Notes under the pieces: generated by a model
The model's database searches: none
The model's input: only the letters and a program-made list of their open reading frames with translations
What the model was told of the DNA's origin: nothing
Translations under genes and position numbers: made by a program
Assembly (NCBI RefSeq): GCF_947179515.1
Contig: NC_067481.1
Span: 85,491,845-85,555,844 of the forward strand
Direction: 5' to 3'
Source of the DNA: Apodemus sylvaticus
Taxonomy: Eukaryota; Chordata; Mammalia; Rodentia; Muridae
Length of the DNA stretch: 64,000 nucleotides
In this document: positions 46,791 to 59,019 of the stretch, piece after piece
How positions within the stretch are numbered: the stretch's first letter is position 1
How the letters are laid out: every line of letters begins with the position of its first letter

Positions 46791-47118
46791 CATAGAGACA
46801 TACACACCCCACACAAACACAAGCATCAGCGGCCATGAGATTTCATAGAGACATACACCACCCCCACACAAACGCAAGCATCAGCGGCCATGAGGTTTCA
46901 TAGAGATGTACACACCCCACACACAAACGCAAGCATCAGTGGCCATGAGGTTTCATAGAGATGTACACACCCCACACACAAACGCAAGCATCAGCGGCCA
47001 TGAGGTTTCATAGAGATGTACACACCCCACACACAAACGCAAGCATCAGTGGCCATGAGGTTTCATAGAGATGTACACACCCCACACACAAATGCAAGCA
47101 TCAGCGGCCATGAGCTTT
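46791..47118. repeat. 55-bp minisatellite, 6 copies
   Basis: Units start at 46791, 46844, 46899, 46954, 47009 and 47064 with the head catagag. The first is 53 bp, the rest 55 bp. Key block: aagcatcagyggccatgagg. Copies 3-6 differ in only a few bases and alternate T/C in agYgg. Minus-strand frames across it are artefacts because 55 is not a multiple of three. Confidence 0.97.
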
Positions 47119-47584
47119 TCAAGACATGCCAAATTAGCTTTTGTCTGTTTAAAAACATTTTAATCTGAATGTCAGCCCTGAGATACTTTCTCATGTTGAT
47201 CTGTATTAGGATTTCGTTAAAGCAAATATTAAAATTTTTACAACCCTCTTTTGACAGAGAGTACAACATAACACATTTTTTTTAATGCCGAAACTTTTCT
47301 GATTCCATGAGGAAGGCATACAATTGATGGAGTTTATTGTTGCCTTCCAGTTTTTCAGATATTTTGTTGCCATATGTGATAGCACGGCTTAAGTTCTGAG
47401 TGATAACTAAGTAAAAACATTGTGTCTTTTTTCAGTCTAAACAGTCACTATATTGAACAGAACTGTATGATTTATTCAGATATTAATACTTCTTAAATAT
47501 ATAAGTTCTTCCTAATCAGAGAGTCAGTATTTCATAAGTAGCTCATAATGAGCTAACTACTAGTATAAAAGATTGTGCCTGGGA
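47119..47584. other. No gene; apparently unique sequence
   Basis: Nothing recognised in about 470 bp. Confidence 0.55.
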
Positions 47585-47756
47585 TAGTTTTAATCTCACA
47601 ATGATCTTGGAAGGAGAATCCTATAATTACATGCATTCTATGCACACCCAGAGCAATTAAGTAACTTTCTTGGGATCATGTAGCTAGGAAGTCGCACAGC
47701 TGGGCTTGAAGCAAGGCAATCTGTCTTGGGAGCCATAATTTAACCTCTCGGTGATT
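47585..47756 (-). mobile_element. MIR SINE (antisense)
   Basis: gcaattaagtaactttcttg, ggatcatgtagctaggaagt, cacagctgggcttgaagcaa and gagccataatttaacctctc follow the reverse complement of the MIR core and head. An old pan-mammalian tRNA-derived SINE. Confidence 0.82.
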
Positions 47757-48150
47757 TGCCTTCAATTGTGTACAGCCTGGGTCCTTAGAAAATACCATGT
47801 CAGTTCTCTGCATATTTTTCTTCTCATGGACTATATTTACCAACATTAATCTTGAAAGTAACACCAGAATGTATACATATGCCCAGTCAACATTATAATC
47901 ATAGTCATACAAACAAGTGGTCCATACAATGAAGGAGTAAACATGAGCACCAAGTACATCCATAAGGGTTGATTCTTAAACACGAACACTGTAATTGACA
48001 ATGTAAGGCAGTTTAATAGCCTGTAATAGAAACAGAGAATTGGGCACAATGTTGGCTGTCTGTATGAGAAAAAGAATTTCAGAAAACTTAATAACTTGCA
48101 GTCTTAGCTATGGCAGACTGAGCAGAGTCAACTCGCATTCGAGTTCAAGA
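47757..48150. other. No gene; apparently unique sequence
   Basis: The minus-strand frames 47676-47963 and 47846-48049 overlap the MIR and each other and have no domain. Confidence 0.55.
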
Positions 48151-48160
48151 GTTTTGTGTA

Positions 48161-48587
48161 CTATTAATATCTACTTATGAGTGACTGCATTCCATGTGTA
48201 TTCTTTTGTGATTGGGTTACCTCACTTAGGATATTTTCCAGTTCCAACCATATGCCTAAAATTTTCATGAATTCATTGTTTTTAATTGTTGAGTAGTATT
48301 CCATTGTATAAATATACCACATTTTCTGTATCCATATCTCCAGAAGCTCTGAATACTCAAGACACAAGTAGCATATCAAATGATTCCCAAGAAGAAGGAA
48401 GGAGAGGGCTCTGGTCCTGGAAAGGCTTGACACAGCATTGTAGGGGAGTACCAGGACAGAGAAATGGGAGGGGGTGATGGGGGAATGGGTGGAGAGAAGA
48501 AGGCTTACGGGACATATGGGGAGGGGAAAACTGGGAAAGGGGAAAGCATTTGGAATGTAAACAAAGAATATAGAAAATTAAAAAATA
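48161..48587 (+). mobile_element. Short 5'-inverted L1 with TSD
   Basis: 48168-48344 is antisense ORF2 end (ctcacttaggatattttcca). At 48345 it flips to sense agaagctctgaatactcaag, the very next L1 sequence, and runs to gcatttggaatgtaaacaaa and an A-rich tail at 48570-48587. ttttgtgta flanks it (48152-48160 and 48588-48596). The C-terminal ORF2 codons are non-functional. Confidence 0.88.
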
Positions 48588-48692
48588 TTTTGTGTAATAA
48601 ATTAAGTTTTAAGTTACTTACTTTGCTCACTAAGGGAAGGTATAATGAGGCAAAAAGAGTAAGAAAAAGACCAAAGGTTGGAGGAGTGAATA

Positions 48693-48731
48693 ATAATGAC
48701 AACAACAATAATAATAAATATTATTATTACT
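48693..48731. repeat. (AAT/AAC)n low-complexity run
   Basis: aataatgacaacaacaataa-type run followed by tattattatt. Confidence 0.9.
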
Positions 48732-50444
48732 AAAGGCCAAAGAGCTTGTAAATATATAAAGTCTATATCTCAATGTTAAGCTATTTACATGGTAACACCA
48801 CACTCCTGTGACATGCCGGATTGTTCTATACAAATAACTCTCAAAGGAGAATTCTCTGAGCAGAGACTCACTACTTTACAGGATCTTCTTGGAGAAGCAA
48901 ACTTCTCAGAACCGTTGCCACACAGGCACTGAAACAGAAACTCTGTGGTTGCAATCTGGATATAAAAATCCCTCCATAAAATTGTAATAGATGCTCAATA
49001 TAGAATACCTTTCATGAGAATCTTAACAAAAGTCCGCTGAACTCACAGCCTTGAGTGAATGGAACTTCAGGAAATTAAGACCTTGGTTTCATGGGTGGCA
49101 GTTGTCATAATGTAACATGTAAAATAAAAATTAAGGACATCAGCTAGAATTATTCGAAGAGTCATTATATTTAATGGAAATTAGTCAAGAAACTATTTCT
49201 TGAGTCTATGAACAAATTCAAGAATAGATGGAATTCACATTTGAGAAGGAGGTTTTGGTGCTTAGTTTAGCTCTCATACATCTTAATAGTTGTGGAATTA
49301 TCAGGTTTGTTAAACATATTTGCATGTGTATTTTGAAGTGACCTCACAAGGACCATCCCTTGGGGAATTTAGGATACAAGCTACAGTTTAAGGAATCCAT
49401 GGAGAGGATTTATGGTGATGATCATTTCAACATGCTAGCTATCTTAATTTTGAGAACGTTGGGTTATTCTATGATAGGTTTTGAGTATGGAAAACATTCA
49501 TCACTGAATCTATAGATAACTTTTGACTTAGGATTTTTAGAAAAAAAATTAACAGGGGAAAAGCAACGAACATTTACTGAAAACAATAGTTTGGATGCTA
49601 AGTTTTGATCTTATCCCAGGATAGTACTATGTAGTGCTATCCTGTGGTACTGGGGAGCTTACATTAGATATTTTCATCTCCTGAGCTGTTTATCATGACA
49701 TGGTTTTATCATAAACCAGGGTGCAGATGTTTCTGTACTGATAAAGGTCTGGAAGGAATTCAGGAATATATGAAAACCAGCAAGCAATAGGATGGTGATA
49801 TAGGCGGGAAAACATGTCATATACAGAAATAGACTCTAGATTAAACTACTCATAATCTATGCTATCTTCTTTTTGTAACCGACTTTCATCAAAAAGACCA
49901 ATAAGAAATTCCAGTTATATTGGCCTCTGTTTCCTCTCAATCTGTGAGTCCCTGGAAGAACTATACATCTCAGCCACATCTTTCACTCTGGAGTCTAGAC
50001 AGTCCACTGTTGTCTAGACAATAATATCATCCTATTTCCCAGTGACGGTTTTTAGTTTGGAGACTCAAAGGGATTTAAGTGCAATCCAATTATCCTTATG
50101 GACTTAAGAGACAAGGCCCAGAATTTTATTTAAGCAATCAGTGTGATCAGTGCTTTTCTTTCTCCTGATGAAAAAGAGCTGTGACTATAATGTCTGGAGT
50201 TCTTTTCAATCCTGGCATTTTAAGGAGATAGTTTATTTTAGGGAAGAGATGGAAAATGAAGGTATACGGATTGATAAAACACACTTCAATAGTTATTAAA
50301 TACTTAACCAAAGCTACAACTAAAGTTACAAACACTATCAATGTATATTAGCATAGAAAATAAAGATATTTACAGTTATTTCTTTGATTTATTTTATGTG
50401 TAGGAATATTCTGTCTGTATGTATGCATAAAATAAGAATACTTG
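48732..50444. other. No gene; apparently unique sequence
   Basis: About 1.7 kb without repeat signatures. A 13-bp near-perfect inverted repeat is at 49617-49644 and a 12-bp palindrome (ttgtctagacaa) at 50010-50021. Confidence 0.55.
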
Positions 50445-50592
50445 ACCTGCAAAGGTCATAAAAGGATGCTGCATTCCCCAGAACTAGAGTCCCAAATTGA
50501 TGTGAGACACCATGACAGTTCTGAGAATCAAACCTCAGTCATCTTCAGAACAGCCAGAGATGTTTAACCACTGAATCAGTACTGCAGGGCGG
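50445..50592 (-). mobile_element. B3 SINE (antisense)
   Basis: On the minus strand: gattcagtggttaaacatct, tctggctgttctgaagatga, gaggtttgattctcagaact and ggtgtctcacatcaatttgg, the order of a B3. Confidence 0.8.
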
Positions 50593-53350
50593 AAGATTTT
50601 AATTTTAAAGCCTGTTCAAGTTATTCCTTCTCATATTTGAGAATTAAAGGATCTTAATAGAAGAGCAATTCCCTGCATCAAGAAGTAAGTGGCAAAAATC
50701 ATTGGCTGGTTGGTTAGGGAAACATTCAGTGTTAAATTCCAACAATTATGAGAAGAAAACTGTCCCACTCACACAGGCCATGGAAATGTCTAGCTTTAGG
50801 ATTTTCAGCACAATTGTGCCCATTAAGAATTCTTGAATAATGGAGTGTGGTTACATACCCTACTGTTGAGCTCAGTGGAAAATGTGGTGTCCCAGCACTG
50901 TAGTATTCAAAATTAAAAGCAGTACTCTCCCAAGAATCAGTAAGAAGTATCGATCCTAAAGCAGATCAATACTTGGTACTTTATTCCCCAAACTAAGAGC
51001 CATAACTGTGAAAAACGAATCTCAGTGTTGATAATTGCAGGGAAACAGCTCCACTCTTTCCCACAGCCCTTGGCTTTCACTGTTTTAGGGTACTGGGATG
51101 GCTCCTTTTACCCTACAGTTCTTTACCCATCAGCCATCTGTGGCCCTCAGGTCAAACACTGACAGGCATAACACACTGGGGAGCTAATGCCCACCCCCTA
51201 AGGAAGTGAAAAGACACCGAAGATAATTTTTAAAGAGGCTATCTTGAGGGTATATCTGTACATCTCCCAGAGAATCCCAGCAGTGCTATGAAAACAATAA
51301 CCTGAAGAGTAGCCTGTTCCACTCTGGTTATTTTCCTCTCTGTATTTCATTTACCTCTTGAGATTACCCCCCAAACTAAATCTTTGCACTTAAATTATTT
51401 CTTAGTTCTTTGTCTGAGTTAGTGCCAATGACCTAAATCAAAAGGAATTATGTATAAAGCTAGAAAAGGTAACAAGGGATAAATACAATATGAAAAAAGT
51501 ATAACAAAAATGGCTGTGAAAGAAAATCTTATGAACAATGTAACACGCATTGAGAAGTTCTGAAACTGGTCCAAACATAGAGAATCTCTGTAACTGAAAA
51601 TGTCTCCTTACAGGAGCTACAGTGAGAGGTCACATAATGTCTAACCACACATTTTAATAAGCATGGTTCTGCCCTCTGCCACAAACTACTCAAAAGTTAT
51701 ACAGCCTTGCATGGTTCTACAGCTTGTTTCTGGAGTTAATTGGTAGATTCTCATAAGAGTTTTATTAAAGAAAGAATCATGTCCATTCAGAAATGCTACT
51801 AGCAGGATTTTCCATGGACAAATGATGCTCCCTTTTCCAGTAGACAGTAGTGGAAGTGTTATAATAAACTTAGGAAAACTTCCTTTGGAAATAATGAAGA
51901 ACTGTCAAGAAGCTCAGCCTGAGGCTTGATAACATATGAGCTATAATGTGTTTCCATGTTTCCAATAACTAGCACTGGTGGCAATTATCTGCAGAAAGAG
52001 CTAAAAACAACAGGGGCTGTTGAATTCCTACATTTTAGGAAGTTGGAAAGAAAATCCCAGAGGAGTTTTTTTTCCCCCTCCCAAACGTACTTATACTTAA
52101 AGCAAGCAAAGATTCGAAAAGCCCTTTTGAGAAGCAAGAGGTTCACCCTGCCTGAGAATCAGTAGCAATAGGATGGTAATAGAGCAGAAAACAGGCAGAA
52201 GAAAGTGCATCAGGCAGGAACATGTTGCCCATAGGATTTAATAATCTTTATCCAGCAACAGGACATTAACCAGTCCAATGTCCCTCACCCTTCAACACTT
52301 TGTTAATATTTTACTTTAATTTCAAAATAAGGACAGATATCATATCCTATGTCTGCTGAACTAAACAACCGAGCATAATAAAATCTATTTTAGCGGCCAA
52401 TGACCATTATACTTTCCACTTCATAATCCTATTATGTTTATTTTTTTTTGTTCCCTGCTCTCTCTTTAGGTTGGCACATTGATTTGAAATTCAATGAAAA
52501 TCTCATTAAAAATATTTTTGGAGGCAGTCCAGAGAATGAGAAGGAAAGAATGACCTGCGGGTAGTCTAGAATGCACTGGATTTGACGCTACTCCACAGCT
52601 ACACTTTCTCAACCCAGCTGCCCCCATCTCTTGTTTGTGTTCATAATTATTCCTTGGATCTGGACGACACATCTGTCTCCTAAAAGACAATAGAGACTCC
52701 TAAGCTCCTAAATATCTACAGGACAATTTTCTATACTGATCAGCAATAAAGGCCCCAAACTTTCCTAGTGGTTGATTCTGACCCCGGAGTGATTGCAGGC
52801 AAAGTGCCAAGTTGAAAGCCTGTTTTCTCTCAGTGCCAGCATGGAAAACACAGTGTGTGTCTAATAGGTTGGTTGAATTAGCTTCATTCCATAGCAAGCA
52901 ATGTGTGCACATATGATAAAAATGATGAAAGAACTTCTGTCTAGGTTGGAAGCAAATACTCAGAGAACCATATTTTACCTAATTCATATAGTCTCTACTG
53001 GGGAAAAGTGTAACTTTTTTCACTTTCATAAATATCATTGTTGCAGTGTTATTAGTTCAATACAAAAATCACAACACACACACATACAGATTTCAATGCT
53101 AAACTCTTCAGGCTGAAGATGGGATTTCATTGAATTGTAGGAGGAAAAAATAAGTTTACTGAAAAGAAGTTATAAAGAAATAATGAACTATTATATTTTT
53201 TCTTCTCTTTAAGAACTTGAGGTATAGGGAGTTGTCAGAAGCCAAATTCCATTCATCATGACTGAATTTATACTCTGCAAAACTGATCAATTAGTACTCA
53301 TGGAGTAACTATTATCATTCATTCAAGGGTTGGATTATTTTTCTTATGTT
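50593..53350. other. No gene; long apparently unique stretch
   Basis: About 2.8 kb without recognisable transposon ends. 52460-52900 is GC-richer and complex. gcacaattgtgc (50808-50819) is a perfect 12-bp palindrome. Short frames only. Confidence 0.5.
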
Positions 53351-53365
53351 ATAAATGGAGACAAG

Positions 53366-53570
53366 AGCTGGGCAGTGATGGTGCACGCCTGTAATCCCAG
53401 CATTTGGGAAACAGAGGCAGGCAGATTTCTGAGTTCAAGGTCAGCCTTGTCTACAGAGTAAGTTCTAGGACAGCAGCCAGGGTTATACAGAGAAACCCTG
53501 TCTCAAAAACAACATAAGAACAAAAAAACAAACAAAAAATAGAAAACAAAAACAAAGAAAAAAACCCCAA
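53366..53570 (+). mobile_element. B1 SINE, full length, with TSD
   Basis: gagctgggcagtgatggtgc (A box), gcctgtaatcccagcatttg, gcagatttctgagttcaagg (B box), ccttgtctacagagtaagtt, gagaaaccctgtctcaaaaa and a long A/C-rich tail. ataaatggagacaag (53351-53365) and ataactggagataag (53571-53585) are the target-site copies (two mismatches). The best-preserved SINE in the window. Confidence 0.95.
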
Positions 53571-53585
53571 ATAACTGGAGATAAG

Positions 53586-53829
53586 AAGTAAGAAAATGTA
53601 ATATTGCTGAACTTGTACCTCTAAGGACTTAAAGTCCTTGTGCTCAAAGAGGTGATAAGAACCTTGGCCCCACAAAGTGTACATTTGCAGAATATGATAT
53701 ATCAACTATATCTGGAAACTGGGATGAAGGGATAAATACGCAGATTTTGAGTGGGCAGAAGCTAATATTCTTATATTAATTCTGAGCCTAAGACAGAACA
53801 AATCAGAATTCTGGAGATGATAAAAATGA
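53586..53829. other. No gene; short spacer
   Basis: Between B1 and an antisense L1, nothing recognised. Confidence 0.55.
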
Positions 53830-54418
53830 TGTTTTTAAAAACTTGGTTATTATATTTACATTTCCAATGTTTCCTTCCTGGTCTCCTCTCTGCAAACCTC
53901 CTTTGCCATCTTCCTTCCCCTTTGCCTCTAAGAGAATGCTCACCCACCCACTCTTGCCTCACTGCCCTAGCATCCGTATGCTGGGGCATCAGGCTTCCAC
54001 AGGACCAAAGGCCTCCATTCTCATTGATCCCAGATAAGGCAATCCTCTGCTACATATGAAGCTGGAGTCACATACCCATCCATGTGTACTCTTTGGTTGG
54101 TAGTTTAGTCCTTGGAGCTCTGATTGGTACAGTTGGTAGATATTGTTATTCTTCCTGTGGAGTTGCAACCCCCTTCAGCTCCTTCAGTCTTTCCCCTAAC
54201 TCTTCAATTGGGGTCCCCGAGCTGAGTTTGATGGTTGGCCGCAAGCATCCACATCGGTATTGGTCAGGCACTGGCAGAGCCTCTCATAGCATAGCCATAC
54301 CAGAGTCCTGTCAGCAAGCAGTTCATGGCATTAGCAATAGTGTCTGGGTTTGGTGTCTGCAGATGGGATGGTTCCCAAGGTGGAGAGGTCTTTGGATGGC
54401 CTTCAGTCTCTGCTACAT
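53830..54418 (-). mobile_element. L1 3' UTR (antisense)
   Basis: tttacatttccaatgtttcc at the 3' end, ccacaggaccaaaggcctcc, gataaggcaatcctctgcta, cttggagctctgattggtac, ggcactggcagagcctctca and gtctgcagatgggatggttc: the full-length 3' UTR of a murid L1 in reverse. The plus-strand frames 53817-54600 are shadows of this UTR and the following microsatellite. Confidence 0.92.
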
Positions 54419-54530
54419 TTTCTTTTCTTTTCTTTTCTTTTCTCTTCTTTTCTCTTCTTTTCTTTTCTTTTCTTCCTTCCTTCCTTCCTTCCTTCCTTCC
54501 TTCCTTCCTTTCTTTCTTTCTTCCTTTTTT
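54419..54530. repeat. (TTTTC)n-(TTCC)n microsatellite
   Basis: Pyrimidine-only tract of about 110 bp: TTTTC units to about 54474, then TTCC units, then TTTC. It sits at the 5' truncation point of the antisense L1. Confidence 0.96.
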
Positions 54531-55379
54531 TAAATTTTTGGTACCTGCATATCCTTTAGACAGGAACAGTTCTAGGTTAGAAAGGCTTAGCTTTGTCTAA
54601 CATTTATGGTTTTCAAAGATTGGACTCCAGTCATCCCATTGATGATACTGGAATATTTTCAGATAATGCCAGATTCTGTATAAAGTGTTAAGCAGAACAG
54701 AGGAAATAGCTTCAGGATGTTATTGTCTTCCTTGTTAATTTCAATATTCTTTGTTTCCCCTTTGGTAGAGTACAGATGAAAATGACTTCACACACTGTAT
54801 CCTGCTGAATGTCAGTGTTTAATTAAACAGAGTGGTCTAGATCCTCAGAGACATTCGTGATAGTTTTAGCCTTAGCCTCCCTTTCTCTCTTTGCATACCT
54901 GATTATTTCCCCTCCGAAAGTCAGATTAGACTACTTCCTCAGCTATAACACTCCACTTAGTTCATGATATTGTAATACGAAACACATCATTCCATGCTAT
55001 TATTGCATGAATATAAAACATTCTATTTATAACACATGTCATTTGTTTTCTCCTATGCTCTAGGAGACAATGGTGGATCATGATCTTCTAGATGTCTACA
55101 TGTCCCTTTCCTTAAGTGATACACAATCTGCCCCTTGGATATATTCTCCAAGTGACTGGTTGTTTTTATTTTCATTTAATGGACACATAATTACCATTCT
55201 GTAATTTCTGTTGCTTTTCTTCCTATTCCATAGCTCTTGTGTCTCACAAGCTCATTCTTATCTCTCCAGTTGCTGACTTCCAATCCAATAAAATGATGTA
55301 ACATTCACCTTTGTTTACTGCTATTTCCAAGTTATTTCAGACTTTATTTTTACTCTGTAGGATTTAGGGAGTGCTGTGA
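54531..55379. other. No gene; apparently unique sequence
   Basis: About 0.85 kb, nothing recognised. Confidence 0.55.
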
Positions 55380-55500
55380 CTTTATATTTATTCCATCCAC
55401 ATATATGATTTTATTTTATGAATGAGGAAATTGATACAGGGAGACATTATTAAAATGCCCCAAGGTCATGTTTCAATAAGAATTAAAACTTAAGTACTTA
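55380..55500 (-). mobile_element. Possible MIR fragment (antisense)
   Basis: atgaatgaggaaattgatac, agggagacattattaaaatg and ccccaaggtcatgtttcaat resemble the reverse complement of the MIR 3' half. Weaker than the copies at 47585 and 62395. Confidence 0.5.
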
Positions 55501-55567
55501 TTCTCCTTCTAAAAAAAAAACCATATATACCTCTGCTGGGCAGAATCAGATTTGTTATATGATTTCT

Positions 55568-57300
55568 TTTTTTCTATATTCTTGGTTTACATTCCAAATG
55601 ATTTCCTCTTTCCTAGTTCCCCCTTCCCATAAGTCCCATAAGCCCTCCTCCCTCCATCCATGCTCCAATCAACCCCATCCCACTTCTTTGTCCCTAGATT
55701 GCTGCATCAACCCTTTCAAGGACCAGGGCCCTCTCCTTCCTTCTTCTTGGGAATCATTTGATATGTGAATTGTGTCTTGGGTATTCAGAGCTTCTGGGCT
55801 AATATCTACTTATCAATGACTCCATTCCATGTGTATTCTTTTGTGATTGGGTTACCTCACTTAGGATGATATTTTTCAGTTCCAACCATTTGCCTAAGAA
55901 TTTCATGAATTTATTGCTTTTAATTGCGAGTAGTATTCCATTGTATAAATATACCACATTTTCTGTATCCATTCCTTCACTGTGGAACATCTGGGTTCTT
56001 TCCAGGTTCTGGCTATTATAAATAAGGCTGCTATGAACATAGTGGCACATGTGTCCTTACTGCATGCCAGGTAATCCTCTGGGTATATGCCCAGGAGTAG
56101 TATAGCGGGCTCCACTGGAAGTGTCATGCCCAGTTTTCAGAGGAACCACCAGACTGTTTTCCAGAGTGGTTGTACCAGCTTGCAATCCCACCAGCAGTGG
56201 AGGAGTGTTCCTCTTTCTCCACATCTTCACCAGTACCTGCTGCCTCCTGAGTTTTTAATCTTAGCCATTCTGACTGGTATGAGGTGAAATCTCAGGGTTG
56301 TTTTGATTTACATTTCCCTGATGACTAATGATGTTGAACATGTCTTACGGTGCTTCACAGCCATTCAAAATTCTTCAGGTGAAAATTCTTTGTTTAGCTC
56401 TGTACCTCATTTTTAATAGGGTTATTTGGCTCTCTGGAGTCTATCTGCTTGAATTCTTTGTTTATACTGGATATTAGCCCTCTGTCGGATGTAGGGTTGG
56501 TGAAGATCTTTTCCCAATTTGTTGGTTGCCATTTTGTCCTTTTGACAGTGTCCTTTGCCTTATAGAAACTTTGTAATTTTATGAGATCCCATTTGTCAAT
56601 TATTGATCTTGGAGCATAAGCTATTGGTGTTCTGCTCAGGAACTTTTCCCCTGTGCCCATGTCCTCAAGGGTCTTCCCCAGTTTCTTTTCTATTGGTTTC
56701 AGTGTGTCTGGTTTTATGTGGAGGTCCTTGATCCACTTGGAGTTGAACTTAGTGCAAGGAGATAAGAATGGATCAATTTGCATTCTTCTACATGCTGACC
56801 TCCAGTTGAACCAGCACCATTTGTTGAAAAGACTATCTTATTTCCCCTGGATGGTTTTAGCTCCTTTGTCGAAGATCAAGTGACCATAGGTGTACGGGTT
56901 CATTTCTGGGTCTTCAACTCTATTCCATTGATCTACCTTCTTGTCACTGTACTAATACAATGCAGTTTCTTAACACTATTGCTCTGTAGTACTGTTTAAG
57001 GTCCGGGATACTGATTCCCCCAGAAGTTTTTTTTACTGTTGAGAATAGTTTTTAGCTATACTGGGTTTTTTGTTATTCCAGATGAATTTGAGAATTGCTC
57101 TTTCTAACTCTATGAAGAACTGAGTTGGAATTTTGATGGGGATGGCATTGAATCTGTATATTGCTTTTGACATGATGGCCATTTTTACTATATTAATCCT
57201 GCCAATCCACGAACATGGAAGATTTTTCCATTTTCTGAGGTCTTCTTTGATTCCCTTCTTCAGAGACCTAAAGTTCTTGGTCAAGGAAGAAATAAAGAAA
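55568..57300 (-). mobile_element. 5'-truncated L1 (ORF2 C-terminal half + 3' UTR) with TSD
   Basis: The longest L1 copy in one orientation in the window: 3' terminus at 55568-55800, then ORF2 in reverse to about 57281 (aaagttcttgg). gttatatgatttct (55554-55567) and gttacatgatttct (57301-57314) are the target-site copies (one mismatch). About 16-20 nt between the last L1 base and the right TSD (aaggaagaaataaagaaa) match no L1 text. Open ORF2p blocks: 55799-56050, 56394-56783, 57033-57350; frame breaks lie between them. Confidence 0.92.
56394..56783 (-). pseudogene. L1 ORF2p C-terminal domain remnant
   Basis: 129 codons with typical ORF2p text (MQIDPFLSPCTKFNSKWIKD, later TPIAYAPRSIIDKWDLIKLQ) from beyond the reverse-transcriptase domain. 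Another block (57033-57281) carries the preceding LPCSWIGRINIVKMAI region. Both are dead pieces. Confidence 0.88.
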
Positions 57301-57314
57301 GTTACATGATTTCT

Positions 57315-57679
57315 ATGACATAGGCAATGCTCCCTGGTTGGCTTTGCCATGTGATTCCTCTCAATGAATGTCTTTACTTTCTATTGCCACATTCTGATAT
57401 CCCAGTTGATTGAAGCTTCCTTGTTTAGAGAGTTACAGCTTTTATTTTAAAGGAAAGGAGATCTAGGACATTGAGGGCAGTGAATAAAATCTAAATGAAT
57501 ATTTAAAAAATAATAGTACCATTTTAGCTTATACATGACTGGGCAATCAGTCTACAATCTGATTAGACTCTGCAATCTGAATAGACAAAGATATTTCTAT
57601 TGGGATCATGAGTTAGTTGTCAGCATATTATATGACAACAGCCTTATTTCTGGGAACACTTTGGTGTTTCTTATTGTGG
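57315..57679. other. No gene; spacer
   Basis: About 365 bp, nothing recognised. Confidence 0.55.
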
Positions 57680-58040
57680 TAGTTTCCATAGGTATGGCCC
57701 CCATAGATTCATATGTTTTAATGCTTGGTTATAGGAAGTGATTCTATCAGGCTATGTGGCCTTGTTGGGGGAGGTGTGGTCTTGTTAGAAGCATATCACA
57801 ATGAGCCTGGCTTTGATGTTGATAATGCTCAAGCTACAGTCAGTGTAAAACAGATCCAATCTCCTCATTGTTGCCTTCAGATCAAGGTGTTGAATTCTTG
57901 AGTCTTTCAACATCATGTGTGATTGCGCACTGCCATGCTTTCTGCTATGATATTAATGGACTAAACTTCTGAAATCGTAAGCCCACCTCAATTAAGTGAT
58001 TTTTTTCTTTACAAGAGTTAATTTGTATAAGTCAATATAC
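57680..58040 (+). mobile_element. Rodent interspersed repeat, URR1-like, diverged
   Basis: atatgttttaatgcttggtt, gtggccttgttgggggaggt, actgccatgctttctgctat, ggactaaacttctgaaatcg and taagcccacctcaattaagt keep the order of the 59929-60300 copy. It carries an extra stretch in the middle and lacks the CTAAGACA end. Confidence 0.62.
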
Positions 58041-59019
58041 CACATGAGTTTCTTACTAAATGCATTTCTTTATGCTTCTTTGCATAAGATTGTAGTTAGA
58101 TTCTGTTACAACTGAAAAATCAAAATTTATACACAGCACTTACTAATATTCCGAGTAATATACTTGGGATAGTTAAGTATCTTAATGTGAACATATACGA
58201 GTATGTGTGCCATTACATAAAATATTGTAGAGAATTAATTTAAATACATGCATTCGTAACACAGTAAAAGGTGTGAAGAAACCATAAGAAATCCTGTATA
58301 GCATAATAAGGAAGTACAATGACCTCTTCCCTAGAAGATACTTCAATTCAGATTTCTTAGCACCTAGGTTAGAATGTGCTTAGTGATAATAGGATAAGTA
58401 CTTCACTAATGTGATTCTGAATGAGCAATTTTCATATTAATGGCTTTCTCACTGTATTAATGAAAACACAATTTGCCACCATAATGGGGACATCACTTAA
58501 ATTAGATCAAAATTGCTAACATGAACATGGCTGTTAATAAGGCAAAACTATTGTATATGCTAATGGGTCTCCTATTGTACTAACAATGTTCTTATATCCA
58601 AAAATTTGTATGACATTAGAAAGGACAGACCTGTGTTATTGATTGCTGAATAATGTCACTTCTTGTATTTGCAAACCCTTGCTATTATATTAACATTGTA
58701 TAAGTCTACCAGCACCTAAGCAGAAATCAAATGGGAAAATGTGTTATACACGAGGATTAAGGATAAACATTGAGTATTAGATAAGTTACTTTTTATTCTG
58801 ATATTCTTATCATCAACAATTTGGATATCTTATGACAATTGAAGAAAGATAAGTGAAGAAAGAAGACAAAATAAATGTTAGAGTACTAAGCATGTAATGT
58901 CACACTACTCTAGATAGTGAGGATTTCATAACAAAATACTGCATATTGTATGTGTTAAAAGCAGGTGTTTGTTCCTTCAAAGGTCAGAAGTCCCTTATTG
59001 AATGCCTGGCATTCAGCTA
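58041..59019. other. No gene; AT-rich sequence
   Basis: About 1 kb of AT-rich text, nothing recognised. Confidence 0.6.

Noticed and set aside
46791..47118. CRISPR-like array (regular 55-bp periodicity)
   Set aside because: Units are head-to-tail with no unique spacers, in a mammalian genome; it is a minisatellite.
46686..47269. Minus-strand frames with repeated PLMLVFVWGV-type text
   Set aside because: They are the 55-bp minisatellite read in reverse; the unit is not a multiple of three, so no repeated protein motif is maintained.
47676..48049. 95- and 67-codon hydrophobic frames on the minus strand
   Set aside because: The first overlaps an antisense MIR and neither has a domain or supporting context.
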